Shown here: positions 5,612 to 6,864 of the stretch, in pieces
How the letters are laid out: each line of letters starts with the position of its first letter
Position numbering within the stretch: position 1 is the first letter of the stretch
Notes under the pieces: generated by a model
The model's database searches: none
Seen by the model: only the letters and a program-made list of their open reading frames with translations
Told to the model about the DNA's origin: nothing
Position numbers and translations under genes: made by a program
Assembly: GCA_025999115.1 (NCBI GenBank)
Contig: BNWW01000090.1
Span: 1-6,864, forward strand
Direction of reading: 5' to 3'
DNA from: Bacteroidia bacterium
GTDB taxonomy: Bacteria > Bacteroidota > Bacteroidia > Bacteroidales > Azobacteroidaceae
DNA: 6,864 nucleotides

Positions 5612-6862
5612 TTACTCAAATCTCAAAAATTTATTCCGGGTAAGCATACAAGCGCCGATTAAACCGGTATTTTCTCCCAATTTCGACGAACGGACGACGG
5701 TGTCTTTATTAATCATGTTTAATGAATACTTCTTGATGGCGCTTTTAATCGGAAACAGGAGATAATCGCCTGTGCGGGCAACCGTCCCTCCGATAATGAC
5801 TAATTCGGGATTAAAAATATTGATTAATCCGGCTAAATATTTTCCCAAAGTAAAGCCAACTTCTTCCACCAATTCGATCGACAAAATATCTTCTTTCAAT
5901 GCCGCATCCAAAATATCTTCCAGAACAATGGTATCGCCTTTGCTGATTTTCTTTTTCAGTATAGATGAACTTCCTTCCAAAATAGAAGAGTTCCCTTCCA
6001 ATATGGAAGAATTTCCTTCTTCAATTTTTTCAAAAAAACGGCGATAAATATACGAACCGGAAGCTTTGGTTTCCAAACAGCCTTTTTTGCCGCAATGACA
6101 GAGAAATTCGTTGTCGAAAACGCTCATGTGGCCAAATTCTCCGGAAAACCCCGATTTTCCATAATAGAGTTTGCCATCGATAATCATACCCATACCCAAG
6201 CCCCAACTCACATTGATGAACAACATATTTTGAATGTTTTTCTCCACTCCTTTCATGTATTCGCCGTAAGCCATTGCTCGGGAATCGTTGTCAATCGTTA
6301 CGTGCAAACCGATTTTTTCCTGTAGAATATCGGTCAGCGGTCGCTCATCTAAATAATATAGACTGTAACTGTGTCCCGTTTCGGTATTGACGCGCCCCGA
6401 AATATTGATGCCGACACTTAAAATTTTGGATTTGGGAACCGGAACATCCCGGATAAATTCGTTGACTAATGTGCAGAATTTATCAAAATTTTCGGCGGTA
6501 TTTTCGTAGGAAAAAGGGATATTGTGTTTTGATACGACCATATCGCCCTTAAAATTCATTAAACCGATATTGACTTGGAAACGTTTAATATCGACCCCGA
6601 CAAAATAACCGGAATCCGTATTCAATCCGTAAACATTCGGTCGCCGGCCGCCGTTGGTTTCCTGTTTGCCGAAATCCATCACAAAGCCGTCTTCAATCAG
6701 TTCGCCAATAAGCTTGGTTATTGTTGGGATACTTAAATTCATTTCTTTGCCCAAATCGGTTAAGGTAGTTTCTCCAAAGTTAATGTAATACCTTATTATA
6801 TCGACTTTGAGCAAAGCGCTTTTAGATCCCGATTCGATATCTCTCATTAATGAATGTGTCAT
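5612..6862 (-). CDS. ROK-family transcriptional regulator (NagC/XylR type)
   Basis: The 416-residue protein has an N-terminal winged helix-turn-helix (~17-66; TLTDLGKEMNLSIPTITKLI at 33-52), the wing motif GGRRPNVYGL (71-80), then a ROK sugar-binding domain (~85-410). The kinase phosphate loop is replaced (DIKRF at 91-95 instead of DxGGT), so it should not be a kinase. It keeps the DND aspartate (D193), SWGLGMG (219-225), EFGH (242-245) and the zinc motif CHCGKKGCLE (255-264), so it should bind a sugar. Leading the operon, it probably controls the hexosaminidase, fusion protein and kinase genes in response to GlcNAc or its 6-phosphate; sign and ligand are inferred. Residues 282-302 are three tandem EG(N/S)SSIL heptads. 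The ATG at 6860-6862 gives a plausible N-terminus (MTHSLMRDIESGSKSALLK), but only two bases precede it, so a longer start and the promoter cannot be assessed. Confidence 0.9.
   Translation of the reverse strand: MTHSLMRDIESGSKSALLKVDIIRYYINFGETTLTDLGKEMNLSIPTITKLIGELIEDGFVMDFGKQETNGGRRPNVYGLNTDSGYFVGVDIKRFQVNIGLMNFKGDMVVSKHNIPFSYENTAENFDKFCTLVNEFIRDVPVPKSKILSVGINISGRVNTETGHSYSLYYLDERPLTDILQEKIGLHVTIDNDSRAMAYGEYMKGVEKNIQNMLFINVSWGLGMGMIIDGKLYYGKSGFSGEFGHMSVFDNEFLCHCGKKGCLETKASGSYIYRRFFEKIEEGNSSILEGNSSILEGSSSILKKKISKGDTIVLEDILDAALKEDILSIELVEEVGFTLGKYLAGLINIFNPELVIIGGTVARTGDYLLFPIKSAIKKYSLNMINKDTVVRSSKLGENTGLIGACMLTRNKFLRFE
5958..6020 (-). repeat. Three-copy 21-bp tandem repeat inside the ROK regulator gene
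   Basis: Three consecutive 21-bp units (5958-5978, 5979-5999, 6000-6020, plus-strand coordinates) encode, in gene order, EGNSSIL, EGNSSIL and EGSSSIL at residues 282-302. The units differ at several bases, mostly silent changes plus one Asn-to-Ser, so the duplication is not brand new. The length is a multiple of three, so copy-number change keeps the frame. It sits just after the zinc motif, in a segment where related Bacteroidota ROK regulators, as I remember them, carry a single G-x-SSIL. Confidence 0.85.
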
Positions 6863-6864
6863 AT

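Noticed and set aside
5582..5640. Possible Bacteroidota promoter (TAnnTTTG-like TAAAATTTG) between regulator and hexosaminidase genes
   Set aside because: The spacing inside the -7-like element is one base off and no TTTG lies at the right distance upstream; the AT-rich gap makes such matches likely by chance.
5612..6862. Annotation of the first gene as a sugar kinase
   Set aside because: It has an N-terminal winged helix-turn-helix and lacks the DxGGT phosphate loop, so a regulator is the better call.

Overview
The window looks like part of a Bacteroidota chromosome, most likely Bacteroidales. The basis is a NagC-like ROK regulator of Bacteroides type, a long glucosamine-6-phosphate deaminase fused to a PIG-L deacetylase domain (an architecture I associate with this phylum), a secreted GH20 hexosaminidase, and AT-rich leaders without Shine-Dalgarno motifs. 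Lineage below phylum is a guess.

Right and centre (6862 down to 643, minus strand): four tightly packed genes that read as one N-acetylglucosamine (GlcNAc) operon. In transcription order they are a ROK-family transcriptional regulator (6862-5612), an exported GH20 beta-N-acetylhexosaminidase (5581-3989, 30 bp gap), a 790-residue NagB-like/PIG-L fusion protein (4005-1633, overlapping the GH20 gene by 17 bp) and a ROK-family sugar kinase (1611-643, 21 bp gap). The inferred flow is: the periplasmic hexosaminidase releases GlcNAc; the kinase phosphorylates it in the cytoplasm; the fusion protein may both deacetylate and deaminate the product towards fructose-6-phosphate; the regulator senses a pathway sugar. 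No nagA gene and no transporter lie in the window. The missing nagA makes the PIG-L half of the fusion a candidate for that step, but this is a hypothesis, and the NagB half lacks one canonical active-site residue. A 13-bp perfect hairpin at 580-608 lies just past the kinase stop and is the likely operon terminator.

Left end (1-656, plus strand): damaged remnants of an unrelated locus. Bases 1 to about 120 hold a cluster of three small hairpins with the look of a dispersed repeat, which replaces the beginning of a golvesin-C-like domain. That gene ends in an ATGA overlap with a secreted polysaccharide deacetylase gene, which keeps only its first ~53 codons before the sequence changes at the hairpin. 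Both genes appear broken, converging tail to tail on the GlcNAc operon.

The most noteworthy points are the fusion protein (Glu-to-Ile in the deaminase motif, HHDD in place of HPDD in the deacetylase motif), a three-copy 21-bp tandem repeat inside the regulator gene, and the repeat and junction structures at the left end. I saw no tRNA, rRNA, CRISPR array, transposase or phage gene.
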